Source: Variovorax sp. OV329 (lineage in GTDB: Bacteria; Pseudomonadota; Gammaproteobacteria; Burkholderiales; Burkholderiaceae_C). From it: 64,000 nucleotides of DNA. Of this stretch, positions 47,924 through 59,200 are shown piece after piece. The notes below the pieces were generated by a model that saw only the letters and a list, made by a program, of their open reading frames with translations, was not told the origin of the DNA and ran no database searches. Where the stretch lies: the NCBI RefSeq assembly GCF_900114785.1, contig NZ_FOUG01000005.1:365176-429175 (forward strand), written 5' to 3'. Each line of letters begins with the position of its first letter. The first letter of the stretch is position 1. The translations under genes and the position numbers were made by a program.

Positions 47924-48684
47924 GCGGCCTCCTTCGCGACGCCCAGGTAGGCCTCTTGAACCACCGGCGAAGCGATGACCTCGGCCGGTTCGCCGTCGGC
48001 CACCAGCGTGCCGTTGTGCAGCACGATGATGCGGTCGGCCAGCTCGCGCACCACGTCCATCTTGTGCTCCACCAGCAGGATGGTCTTGCTCTTGTCCGCT
48101 TTAAGCTGCCGGATCAGGTCGAGGATGACCGGCGCCTCGGCGGCATTCATTCCGGCCGTGGGTTCGTCGAACATGAAGACCTTCGGTTCCAGCGCGATGA
48201 GCAGCGCCACCTCCAGCTTGCGCTGGTCGCCGTGCGGCAGGCTGGCCACGGTGTCGTGCTCGCGCGCCTTCAGCGCGACCTGCGCCAGGATCTCGTCGGC
48301 GCGTGTGCTGAGCGCCTTGTGATCGCTCCAGATGCTCCACAGGTTCAGGCCGCGCCGGTGCGCGCCTTCGCGTGTCGCCTGCACCGCGAGCCGGACGTTC
48401 TCCAGCACTGTGAGGTTGGGGAACAGGTTGGTGAGCTGGAAGGCCCGGCCCAGGCCCGCGTGCGTACGTGCCGAGGGCGAGAGCCCGCTGAGCAGGCGGC
48501 CGTCGAGCGACACCGTGCCGCTCGTGGCCTTGAGCTGCCCCGAGATCAGGTTGAAGTAAGTCGTCTTGCCCGCTCCATTGGGGCCCACGATGGCCGTGAG
48601 CGTGCCCGGCGCGAAGGCGCAGGACACCGCATTCACGGCCACATGGCCTCCGAAGCGGATGGTGAGATCCCGGGTTTCCAGCAT
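47920..48684 (-). CDS. livG: Liv-type ABC transporter ATPase LivG
   Basis: A 254-residue ATPase. Walker A is IVGPNGAGKTTYFNLI, Walker B is VFMFDEPTAGMN and the switch histidine is in ILLVEHKMDVV. The signature region reads LPHGDQRKLEVALLIAL, so the canonical LSGG is replaced by LPHGDQRK, as is usual for LivG. It begins 25 bp after the PHB depolymerase stop, linking the transporter to that enzyme in one transcript. Confidence 0.95.
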   Translation of the reverse strand: MLETRDLTIRFGGHVAVNAVSCAFAPGTLTAIVGPNGAGKTTYFNLISGQLKATSGTVSLDGRLLSGLSPSARTHAGLGRAFQLTNLFPNLTVLENVRLAVQATREGAHRRGLNLWSIWSDHKALSTRADEILAQVALKAREHDTVASLPHGDQRKLEVALLIALEPKVFMFDEPTAGMNAAEAPVILDLIRQLKADKSKTILLVEHKMDVVRELADRIIVLHNGTLVADGEPAEVIASPVVQEAYLGVAKEAA

Positions 48685-48709
48685 GTCTTTCTTGGGTTGC
48701 AGTTCCGCG

Positions 48710-50233
48710 TCAGGGACAGGTGCCGATCACGTAGTAGTTGGTGCCCGTCATCTTCAGCGTGGTGGTGACGAAGGTGTTCCACAGGCCCATGTTCTGGTTC
48801 GAGCCGTTGGCCAGCTCGTAGCCGCCGCTCTGGTGCGCGCGGCCGGCCGTCGTATGAGCATAGTTCGACGACGTGAAGCATTGGGCCGTGGTGCCGCCAC
48901 CGGTGGTCGTGCCCGTGGCCGCAGAGGACATCGCGCCTTCGGCGCCCGCGGTGTCGACGGCGGCCACCGTCCAGCTGTAGGAGGTCGAGGCCGCCAGGCC
49001 GGTGTCGCTGTAGCTGGTGCCGGCAACCGGCGCAGCGGTGAGCTTGGTGCCGCTGCGGTACACGTTGTAGCCGGCGGCGCCGGACACCGCGGTCCAGCTC
49101 ACCGTCATGCTGCTGCTGGTGGCGCCGGAGGTGGAAACGCTCGCGGGGGCCGGCAATGGCGTGCTGCCGCCGCCATCGCCTCCTCCGCCGGTGCTGCCGC
49201 TGCCCGAGGCCAGGCGATCCACCATCGCCTTGATGGCCGCCACCTGCGTGCCGGCGCGCTGCGCGAAGCTGGCGCCGTACCAGCCGATCCAGTCCCAGCA
49301 GCCGTTCGGGTTGGCCAGCGAGCCACTGGCCGCGGTCGAGCGGCTGGTGCTGTCCACCCGGGCCTGCGGGAACAGCACGATGATGTTGTTGGTGTCGGCC
49401 CAGCGGGTGTAGCCGGTGTTCTTGATGAACTTGTCGCCGATGGTGGCGTAGTTCTGCACGCAGCCATGCAGCGCCACGTGGATCTTGCAGACCGCACCGG
49501 CCGTGCAGCTCGCGGGCACGTACGCCCAGCCCGTGGGCGACACGCCCGCGTTGGTGGTGAAGGCCGCCTGGTCGAACTCGATGTAGTTGCCCGCGGCCGG
49601 CGCGTCGTTGCGGGGGTTCAGCGTGCCGTAGAGCCTGGTGAACAGCGCCTTGGCGCCGTCGTAGCCGCAGTTGGCGATGTAGGGCGAGGCCGTGCTGGAG
49701 CAGCTGTTGTTGCCGGTGGCATCGAAGTCGGTGGGAAACACGTGCGCGGTGCTGGCGCGCGCCACGTACTCCAGGTTGGCGGCCGGCACGCCGTTGTTGG
49801 TGTACTGGGTCTTCAGCGCGCTCATCGGGTTGGGCCCGACGGTGTAGTCGCTGTTGCCCACGAACATGTAGACCTTCTGGCCGGCGACATTGGCCAGCGA
49901 ATCGATGCTGGTGCCGTTCCAGTTGTTCAGGTCGGCCTGCATGGTGCTGAGCATGCTCGCGCTGATGGTCGCGTTGTACATGCAGGCCGTGTAGTTGCTG
50001 TGCCCCGCGCACATGTAGGGGCCGCCGGCGAAGACGCCCACGCCCTTGAAGGTGCCCGAGAAGGCATAGCCCAGCTGCGTGGCCATGAAGGCGCCGCCAG
50101 ACAGGCCGGACACGGTGGTCTTGCTGGTGTCGACGTTGAGCGCGGGCAGCGCCACGACCGCCTTCGCGGGCGCCGCGGCCGCCATGACCGACACGGCCAG
50201 GGCAAGACCCAGAAGCATTGACGGAATTCTCAT
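48710..50233 (-). CDS. Extracellular poly(3-hydroxybutyrate) depolymerase (type II catalytic domain)
   Basis: A 507-residue secreted enzyme with signal peptide to about residue 25 (PAKA-V). The catalytic domain is of the circularly permuted type, with the lipase box near the N-terminus: SGLSGGAFM gives Ser45, GNSDYTVGPN gives Asp129 and STAHVFPTDF gives His164. The spacings are close to those of the Penicillium funiculosum depolymerase triad. VALHGC supplies the oxyanion region. A Gly/Ser linker (~355-368), a fibronectin type III domain (~370-455) and a C-terminal segment starting AQCFTSSNYAH and ending YYVIGTCP follow, as in polymer-binding depolymerases. AAGGAGA precedes the ATG. It should degrade extracellular PHB to 3-hydroxybutyrate oligomers. 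Its place just upstream of livGFHM is unusual. Confidence 0.9.
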   Translation of the reverse strand: MRIPSMLLGLALAVSVMAAAAPAKAVVALPALNVDTSKTTVSGLSGGAFMATQLGYAFSGTFKGVGVFAGGPYMCAGHSNYTACMYNATISASMLSTMQADLNNWNGTSIDSLANVAGQKVYMFVGNSDYTVGPNPMSALKTQYTNNGVPAANLEYVARASTAHVFPTDFDATGNNSCSSTASPYIANCGYDGAKALFTRLYGTLNPRNDAPAAGNYIEFDQAAFTTNAGVSPTGWAYVPASCTAGAVCKIHVALHGCVQNYATIGDKFIKNTGYTRWADTNNIIVLFPQARVDSTSRSTAASGSLANPNGCWDWIGWYGASFAQRAGTQVAAIKAMVDRLASGSGSTGGGGDGGGSTPLPAPASVSTSGATSSSMTVSWTAVSGAAGYNVYRSGTKLTAAPVAGTSYSDTGLAASTSYSWTVAAVDTAGAEGAMSSAATGTTTGGGTTAQCFTSSNYAHTTAGRAHQSGGYELANGSNQNMGLWNTFVTTTLKMTGTNYYVIGTCP

Positions 50234-50397
50234 TGTTGTCTCCTTATCGTTTGCTTTGCTCGGACGGCCTGGGGCCGCGGGGAATGCCGCTGCGCTTTCG
50301 CGCATGCGGCGGCCAAGCCGGCGACGCGCATGCAGCGCGGCCAGCGTCTTCTCGATGACGTCCAAGGTCAGCGGCGCCAGCCGCGACAGTTCAGGAA

Positions 50398-50488
50398 CAC
50401 CGCGGAACCGGCCATGCCGGGCCGCTTGGTGTTGCCCCCAAAGGGGGATGCGAGCTACAGGAAGTGAGCGAGGGTCGGGGGTGGGCCC
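50398..50488 (-). repeat. 3'-end GC-rich repeat element, copy C
   Basis: In gene direction it begins at the stop of the binding-protein gene, passes CTCGCTCACTTCC and a CCCCCTTTGGGGG stem, and ends AAGCGGCCCGGC...GCCGGTTCCGCGGTG. The end blocks match copy B closely. The rest of the 256-bp gap up to the depolymerase (50234-50397) holds no recognised gene. Confidence 0.6.
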
Positions 50489-50489
50489 G

Positions 50490-51677
50490 TTATCGCTTGT
50501 TCTTGATCGGGATGTTCATTTCCTCGGGCTTGATCTCGTGCACCAGCTCGGGCACGCCCCAGGTGAAGGCCGGGTCGGCCTTGATCTTGAAGTGGTACAT
50601 GCTCTGCATGGCCTGGTGGTCTTCCTTGCGGAAGGTCATCTTGCCCTTGGGCGTGTCGAAGCTCATGCCTTCCATGGCGGTGATGAGCTTGTTGGTGTTG
50701 GTGTCGCCGCCCGTTTTCTTCAGCGCGGTGACCAGGGCCATCGCGGCGGAGAAACCGCCGGCCGTGAAGAAGTCCGGCGGCGTCTTGAACTGCTTGTAGT
50801 GCATGGACACCATTGCCTCGTTCACCGGGTTCTTCGGGATGCCGAAGTAGTAGTAGGTGGCGCCTTCCATGCCCGGGAACTGCTTGTAGCTGGCCATGGC
50901 CGGCAGGATGTTGCCGCCGGTGGCGATCTCGATGTTGTAGCGCTTGAGGTCCAGGTCGGCGATCTTGAACGGATTGCCCGCGCCGGCCCAGATCACGAAG
51001 ATCACCTTGCGGCCCGGCTTGTCCTTGAGCGAGTCGATGAGGCGCTGCGCACCGGCGGTGAAGTCGGTGGTGTTGACCGGCAGGTATTCCTCATGAACGA
51101 TCTTGGCCTTCTTCAACGCGTCCTTGAAGGCCTTCACGCCGTCGCGGCCAAAGGCGTAGTCCTGGGCCAGGGTGGCGACGCTCACGCCCTCCTTGTCCAG
51201 CGCCACGGCGTTGCTGATGGCGTCCTGGCTGGAATTGCGGCCGGTGCGGAAGATGTACTTGTTCCACTTGTCGCCAGTGATCGAATCGGCCACCGCGGGC
51301 TCCACGATCAGGACCTTCTTGTATTCCTCGGCCACCGGAAGCATCGCCAGCGCCACGCCGGACGACGAGGGGCCGATGGCGATGGCGGCCTTGTCGTCCG
51401 CATACGCGGCGGCCAGCAGCGACTTGCCCAGGTCGGGCTTGCCCTGGTCGTCCTTCTCGATGATCTCGATCTTCTTGCCGTTCACCGTCATCGTGCCGCC
51501 GGTGGCGTAGTCCAGGCCCATCATCAGGCCCACCTGGGTCTGCTTGCCGTAGGCCTCCAGCGGGCCGGTCTTGCTGTAGACGTGCGCGACCTTGATGGTG
51601 TCGGACTGGGCCCAGGCGGGCGAGCCGAAGCCGATGGCGGCGAAGGTGGCGATGGCCACCAGGTTGCGACGATGCAT
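50490..51677 (-). CDS. ABC transporter substrate-binding protein (amide/branched-chain family)
   Basis: A 395-residue periplasmic receptor. The signal peptide ends near SPAWA-Q24, and the mature protein starts SDTIKVAHVYSKTGPLEAYG. IGPSSSGVALAMLPVAEE and FRTGRNSSQDA are typical of type I receptors for amino acids, amides or aromatic acids. AAGGAG precedes ATG 51677, only ~24 nt after the predicted start of a strong -24/-12 promoter. It lies between the sigma-54 activator and the PHB depolymerase on the same strand and ends at repeat copy C, 256 bp before the depolymerase. It is expected to be highly induced under sigma-54 control; its ligand is unknown. Confidence 0.9.
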   Translation of the reverse strand: MHRRNLVAIATFAAIGFGSPAWAQSDTIKVAHVYSKTGPLEAYGKQTQVGLMMGLDYATGGTMTVNGKKIEIIEKDDQGKPDLGKSLLAAAYADDKAAIAIGPSSSGVALAMLPVAEEYKKVLIVEPAVADSITGDKWNKYIFRTGRNSSQDAISNAVALDKEGVSVATLAQDYAFGRDGVKAFKDALKKAKIVHEEYLPVNTTDFTAGAQRLIDSLKDKPGRKVIFVIWAGAGNPFKIADLDLKRYNIEIATGGNILPAMASYKQFPGMEGATYYYFGIPKNPVNEAMVSMHYKQFKTPPDFFTAGGFSAAMALVTALKKTGGDTNTNKLITAMEGMSFDTPKGKMTFRKEDHQAMQSMYHFKIKADPAFTWGVPELVHEIKPEEMNIPIKNKR

Positions 51678-51711
51678 TGCGGAGTCTCCTTTTTCGTTGA
51701 TGGCTGAATGT

Positions 51712-51728
51712 TGCACAGTTCGTGCCAG
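51712..51728 (-). promoter_or_regulatory. Near-perfect sigma-54 promoter
   Basis: On the minus strand CTGGCACGAACTGTGCA matches CTGGCACG-N4-TTGCA with one mismatch, and GG and GC are exactly 10 bp apart. The start site would be near 51701, about 24 nt before the binding-protein ATG. The gene just upstream is a sigma-54 activator. Confidence 0.8.
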
Positions 51729-51802
51729 CCGTAACAGCACGTGTTAACGCGTACTTTCCAGGCTTCTTCGCTGGGAAGGCGCAAAGATTGCACAGCGTCA
51801 TT

Positions 51803-51817
51803 GCCTGGATTCCAGGC
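51803..51817. promoter_or_regulatory. Dyad, candidate activator site
   Basis: GCCTGGA-T-TCCAGGC is a perfect 15-bp dyad about 85 bp upstream of the sigma-54 promoter, a normal distance for an enhancer site. An imperfect CTTTCCAG...CTGGGAAG repeat lies between. It is also just after the regulator stop codon, so a role in transcript ending cannot be excluded. Confidence 0.45.
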
Positions 51818-51830
51818 GAATGACTGATTT

Positions 51831-53399
<1,569 letters not shown>

Positions 53400-53595
53400 C
53401 AATGGTTGCCGAAACTCTCATCCCTGCGAGGCGCAGGCCTACCCGAAATGGGCCGCCCAACTTGCTATGCTCCGCCTCTTGCGCGCGAGCCAGGCTTACC
53501 CAGCTCGACTGGCGCATCCCGACCCGGACCGGCCTTCGCCCGCTGACTTGCCGGTCTCGCACATCCCGCCACGAGCGGAAGACGACCTGGACACC

Positions 53596-55050
53596 ATGAG
53601 GAATCGACGCCTGCACGCGCTCGCCTGCCTGAGCGCCCCGCTGCTGTTGCTGCTGACGACGGCCTGCGCCACCCGGCCGCCCGACCGGGTGGACGACCCG
53701 ACGCCCGCCCAGTGGCACGTGCCGCTGCCGTCCAGCGGCGCACCCACGCTGATGGCTGAGTGGTGGCGGCACCTGGACGAGCCGCTGCTGGTCGAGCTGA
53801 TCGACGCGTCGCAGCAGGTCAGCCCCGACATCGCCAGCGCCGCCGCGCGCCTGGCCGATGCGCGCGCCAACCGCACCGCCGCAGGCGCGGCGCTGGTGCC
53901 CAACCTCAACGGCAACCTGCAGGCCAGCCGCGGCAACTCGCTAGCGGCCAGCGCACCGGGCCAGGCCGTGACGCCCATCACCACGCTGCAGGCCGGCCTG
54001 CAGTCGAGCTGGGAGATCGACCTGTTCGGCGGCCTGCGGGCCACCCGCGACGCGTCCCAGGCGCAGCTCGAAAGCGCGGATGCGCGGCTGTACGGTGCGC
54101 GCGTGGCGGTGGCGGCGGACACCGCGCTGAACTACTTCGACGAGCGCGCCTGCCAGCGCGAACTGGCCGTGACGATCAACGATGCGCAGTCGCGCGCCGA
54201 CACCGCGCGCCTCACGGACCTGGCCGCCAAGGCCGGCTTCCAGGCACCGGCCGATGCCGCCCGCGCTCGCGCCGGCGCCTCCGACGCCGCGTCGCGCGTG
54301 ACGCAGCAGCGCGCGCAGTGCACCCTGCTGCGCAAGGCGCTGGTGGCGCTCACCGGCCTGGATGCCGGACTGGTGGATGCGAAGCTGGACGCCGCGCCCA
54401 TCGAGCCCTCGCTGCCCACGGTGAACAGCATCGGCGCAGTGCCCGCCGCCGCGCTGGCGCAGCGGCCCGACGTGTTCGCGGCCGAGAAATCGGTGGCCGC
54501 GGCCAGCGCCGAGGCCGGCGCGGCCGAGGCACGGCGCTATCCGCGCCTGACGCTCACCGGCTCCATCGCCGCACTGCAGTTCCGCATGGGCGGCTTCACG
54601 GAAAACATCAACACCTGGAGCATCGGCCCGCTGGCGCTGGACGTGCCCATCTTCGACGGCGGCACCCGCGCCGCCAACGCCGAGGCCGCACGCGTGCGCT
54701 ACGACGAGGCTGCGAGCCAGTACCGCGCCACCGTGCGCCAGGCCGTGCGCGAGGTCGAGTCGGCCCTGGTCACGCTGCAGAGCACCAACGACCGCTTCGA
54801 CGACGCCACCTCCGCGGTGCGCGACTTCCAGACCTCCTTCACCGCCACGCAGGCCCGCTACGACACCGGCCTGGCCAGCCTGTTCGAGCTGGAGGATTCG
54901 CGCCGCGCGCTCTTCGTCTCGCAGACCACGCTGGTCGGCCTGCAGCGCGCCCGCGCCGAGGCCTTCGTCACCCTCTATCGCGCCATGGGCGGCGGCTGGC
55001 AACGGCCGGATGCCGACACCGCCGTCTCTTCCGCATCGACCTCGCCATGA
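53596..55050 (+). CDS. Outer-membrane efflux lipoprotein (NodT family)
   Basis: A 484-residue TolC-like channel. The signal peptide ends in a lipobox (LLLLLTTAC, Cys24), so it is an outer-membrane lipoprotein. The two-fold repeated barrel and alpha-barrel organisation is visible, with LQAGLQSSWEIDLFGGLR in the first half and LALDVPIFDGGTRAANAEAA in the second, both typical of the OprM/NodT group. Its stop overlaps the adaptor start (ATGA). It is the first gene of a channel-adaptor-pump operon; in many RND operons the channel gene is last. Confidence 0.93.
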   Translation: MRNRRLHALACLSAPLLLLLTTACATRPPDRVDDPTPAQWHVPLPSSGAPTLMAEWWRHLDEPLLVELIDASQQVSPDIASAAARLADARANRTAAGAALVPNLNGNLQASRGNSLAASAPGQAVTPITTLQAGLQSSWEIDLFGGLRATRDASQAQLESADARLYGARVAVAADTALNYFDERACQRELAVTINDAQSRADTARLTDLAAKAGFQAPADAARARAGASDAASRVTQQRAQCTLLRKALVALTGLDAGLVDAKLDAAPIEPSLPTVNSIGAVPAAALAQRPDVFAAEKSVAAASAEAGAAEARRYPRLTLTGSIAALQFRMGGFTENINTWSIGPLALDVPIFDGGTRAANAEAARVRYDEAASQYRATVRQAVREVESALVTLQSTNDRFDDATSAVRDFQTSFTATQARYDTGLASLFELEDSRRALFVSQTTLVGLQRARAEAFVTLYRAMGGGWQRPDADTAVSSASTSP

Positions 55051-56219
55051 ACTTCAAGAACATCAAACGCTCGCATCTCTTCATCGCGCTGGCCGTCCTG
55101 CTGCTGGTGGCCGTGGCCGCGGTCTTCGCGTTGCGGCCCAAGGGCGAGGAAAAGCCCAAGGAGGCCGCCAGGTCCGACGTGCCGGCCCGCCCTGCCCTCA
55201 CGGTGACGGTGGCCCAGCCGGAAGATACCGAGCTGGTGGTGAAGCTGCCGGCCAACGGCAACATCGCCGCCTGGCAGGAAGCCAGTGTCGGCTCCGAGGC
55301 GGCCAACCTGCGCCTGGCCGAGGTGCGGGTGAACGTGGGCGACGTGGTCAGGAAGGGCCAGGTGCTGGCCGTGTTCGCACCTGAGTCGGTGCAGGCCGAC
55401 ATGGCGCAGGCCAAGGCCTCGCTGGCCGAAGCGCAGGCCACCGCCGCCGACGCCGCCGGCAACGCGAGCCGCGCGCGCACCCTGCAGACCACGGGCGCAT
55501 TGAGCCAGCAGCAGATCAACCAGTACATCACTGCCGAGCAGACCGCCAAGGCCAAGGTCGAGGCGGCCAAGGCCATGCTCGCGGCGCAGCAGGTGCGCAT
55601 CGGCAACACCCGCGTGCTGTCTCCGGACGACGGCGTGGTGTCCTCGCGCACCGCCACGGTGGGCAGCGTGGTCAACGCGGGCACCGAGCTGTTCCGCCTG
55701 ATCCGCCAGGGCCGCCTGGAATGGCGCGCCGAGGTCACCGCCAGCGAGCTGGGCCGCATCGCGGTGGGCACGCCGGCCGTGGTCACCGGCGCCAGCGGCG
55801 CGCAGGTGCGCGGCACCGTGCGCAGCATGGCGCCCACGGTGGACCCGCAGACGCGCAACGCGCTGATCTACGTCGACCTGCCCGGCGCCATGGACGGCAA
55901 GTCGTCCCTGAAGGCCGGCATGTTCGCCAGCGGCGACTTCGAGCTGGGCCGCAACCAGGCCCGCACCGTGCCGCAGGCCTCCATCGTGCCGCGCGACGGC
56001 TTCAACCACGTGCTGGTGCTGCAGCCCGACCAGCGGGTGCGCGCCATCAAGGTCGAGACCGGCCGCCGCGTGGGCGACCGCGTGGAGATCCGGACCGAGC
56101 TGCCGGCCGACGCCAAGGTGGTCGTGCAGGGCGCGGGCTTCCTGAACGACGGCGACCTGGTTCGCGTGGTCGAAGCGCCCGCGGCCGCCGCCAACACGAC
56201 GGCCACGGCCGCCAAGTGA
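55047..56219 (+). CDS. RND efflux periplasmic adaptor
   Basis: A 390-residue membrane-fusion protein. It has one N-terminal transmembrane anchor (about residues 11-29) instead of a lipobox. Lipoyl half-motifs NLRLAEVRVNVGDVVRKGQV and SPDDGVVSSRTATVGSVVNAG (in part: DDGVVSSRTATVGS) flank a helical hairpin at ~110-190. Beta-barrel and membrane-proximal domains follow. It overlaps the channel gene by 4 bp and precedes the pump by 22 bp. It should connect the inner-membrane pump to the NodT-like channel. Confidence 0.93.
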   Translation: MNFKNIKRSHLFIALAVLLLVAVAAVFALRPKGEEKPKEAARSDVPARPALTVTVAQPEDTELVVKLPANGNIAAWQEASVGSEAANLRLAEVRVNVGDVVRKGQVLAVFAPESVQADMAQAKASLAEAQATAADAAGNASRARTLQTTGALSQQQINQYITAEQTAKAKVEAAKAMLAAQQVRIGNTRVLSPDDGVVSSRTATVGSVVNAGTELFRLIRQGRLEWRAEVTASELGRIAVGTPAVVTGASGAQVRGTVRSMAPTVDPQTRNALIYVDLPGAMDGKSSLKAGMFASGDFELGRNQARTVPQASIVPRDGFNHVLVLQPDQRVRAIKVETGRRVGDRVEIRTELPADAKVVVQGAGFLNDGDLVRVVEAPAAAANTTATAAK

Positions 56220-56241
56220 ACACCCAGCCAGAAAGCGCGCC

Positions 56242-59200
56242 ATGAACGTCTCGGCCTGGTCCATACGCAACCCGATTCCCGCGCTGATGCTCTTCGTGCT
56301 GCTGAGCTTCGGCGGTATCTTCTCGTTCAAGGCGATGAAGGTGCAGAACTTCCCGGACATCGACCTGCCCACCGTCACCGTGACGGCGGCGCTGCCCGGT
56401 GCCGCGCCCTCGCAGCTGGAGAACGACGTGGCGCGCAAGATCGAGAACTCGATCGCGACCATCCAGGGCCTCAAGCACGTCACGACCAAGGTGCAGGACG
56501 GCGCCGCCAACCTCATCGTCGAGTTCCGCCTGGAAAAGCCGGTGCAGGAAGCTGTGGACGACGTGCGCTCGGCCGTGCAGCGCGTGCGTGCCGACCTGCC
56601 GGCCGACCTGCGCGACCCGGTGGTCACCAAGCTGGACTTCGCGGCGCAGCCGGTGCTGGCCTTCACCATCGCCTCCTCGCGCATGGATGCCGAGGGGCTG
56701 TCCTGGTTCGTGGACAACGACATCAGCAAGATGCTGCTGGCCATTCCCGGCGTGGGCGCAGTCAACCGCGTGGGCGGCGTCACGCGCCAGGTGCACATCG
56801 ACCTGGACCCCGAGAAGCTGCAGGCCCTGGGCGCCACCGCCGCCGACATCTCGCGCCAGCTGCGCCTGATGCAGGTGGAAAGCGCCGGCGGCCGCACCGA
56901 CCTGGGCGGCAGCGAGCAGCCGGTGCGCACCATGGCCACCGTGGCCTCGGCCGACGAGCTGCGCAACATCCAGGTGCCGCTGACGGACGGCCGCCGCATT
57001 CGCCTCGACCAGGTCGCACGCATCAGCGACACCATCGCCGAGCCGCGCGCCGCCGCCCTGCTCGACGGCAAGCCGGTGGTGGGCTTCGAGGTGGCCCGCG
57101 CCCGCGGCGCCAGCGAGGTGGAAGTGGGCCGCGCCATCCAGAAGCGCCTGGACGAGCTGCGCGCGCAGCGTCCCGACATCCAGCTGACCGAAGCCTTCAA
57201 CTTCGTCGACCCGGCCGAGGAAGAGTACGTGGGTTCGCTGCACCTGCTGTACGAAGGGGCCATCCTCGCCGTGCTGGTGGTGTGGCTCTTCCTTCGCGAC
57301 TGGCGCGCCACCTTCGTCTCGGCGGTGGCGCTGCCCATGTCGGTGATCCCCGCCTTCATCGGCATGCACCAGCTGGGCTTCTCCATCAACGTGGTGACGC
57401 TGCTGGCGCTCTCGCTGGTCATCGGCATCCTGGTGGACGACGCCATCGTGGAGGTGGAGAACATCGTGCGCCACCTGCGCATGGGCAAGTCGCCCTACCA
57501 GGCAGCCATGGAAGCGGCCGACGAGATCGGGCTGGCGGTGATCGCCACCACCTTCACGCTCATCGCCGTGTTCCTGCCCACCGCCTTCATGAGCGGCGTG
57601 GCCGGCAAGTTCTTCAAGCAGTTCGGCTGGACCGCCTCGCTGGCGGTGTTCGCCTCGCTTGTGGTGGCGCGGATGCTCACGCCGATGATGGCGGCCTACA
57701 TGCTCAAGCCCATCGTCACGGCCGAGCACGAGCCCGGATGGCTGCGCATCTACATGCGCATGAGCGACTGGTGCGTGCGGCACCGGCTCCTCACCATGGT
57801 CATGGCCACGCTCTTCTTCATCGGCTCGGTGGCGATGATCCCGCTGCTCAAGACCGGCTTCATCCCGCCGGACGACAACTCGCAGACGCAGGTCTACATC
57901 TCGCTCGCACCGGGCGCCACGCTGGCGCAGACGCAGGCCGCGGCCGAGGAGACCCGCAAGCGCGTGATGGCCGTGCAGCACGTGAAGAGCGTCTACACCA
58001 CCATCGGCGGCGGCAGCGCCGGCGGCGACCCCTTCGCCAGCTTCGGCACGCCCGAGACGCGCAAGGCCACGCTCACCATCCAGATCGACCCGCGCGGCGA
58101 GCGGCCGCGCAAGCAGGTGATCGAGAACGAGATCCGCGCGGCCATGCAGAGCATGCCCGGCGTGCGCAGCACGGTGGGCCTGGGCGGCTCGGGCGAGAAG
58201 TACATCCTGGTGCTCACCGGCGACGATCCGCACAACCTCTACACCGCGGCCCGCGCGGTGGAGAAGGACCTGCGCACCATTCCCGGCCTGGGCAACATCA
58301 CCTCCACCGCCAGCCTGATCCGCCCGGAGATCGCGGTGCGGCCCGACTTCGCCCGCGCCGCCGACCTGGGCGTGACCAGCGCCGCCATCGCCGAGACGCT
58401 GCGCGTGGCCACGCTGGGCGACTACGACCAGAACCTGCCCAAGCTCAACCTGGCGCAGCGCCAGGTGCCCATCGTGGTGAAGCTGGAGGACTCGGCGCGG
58501 CAGGACCTGTCGCTGCTGGGCCGCCTCGCCGTGCCCGGCGCGCGCGGCCCGGTCATGCTCGACCAGGTGGCCACGCTCACCAACGAGGGCGGCCCGGCCG
58601 TCATCGACCGCTACGACCGCTCGCGCAACGTCAACTTCGAGATCGAGCTGTCGGGCGTGGGCCTGGGCGATGCGAAGACCGCCGTGGACGCCCTGCCCTC
58701 CATCCGCAACCTGCCGCCGGGCGTGCGCGTGGCCGAGGTGGGCGACGCGGAGATGATGACCGAGCTGTTCGCCAGCTTCGGCCTGGCCATGCTCACTGGC
58801 GTGCTGTGCATCTACATCGTGCTGGTGCTGCTGTTCAAGGACTTCCTGCACCCCGTCACCATCCTGGCCGCGCTGCCGCTGGCGCTGGGCGGTGCCTTCG
58901 TGGGCTTACTGATCGCCGACAAGGCCTTCTCCATGCCTTCGCTGATCGGCCTGATCATGCTCATGGGCATCGCCACCAAGAACTCCATCCTGCTGGTGGA
59001 GTACGCCATCGTGGCGCGGCGCGACCACGGCATGACGCGCATGGAAGCCCTGCGCGATGCCTGCCACAAGCGTGCGCGGCCCATCATCATGACCACGCTG
59101 GCCATGGGCGCGGGCATGCTGCCCATTGCGGTGGGCTGGGGCGCGGCGGATTCGAGCTTCCGCTCGCCGATGGCGGTGGCGGTGATCGGCGGCCTGATCA

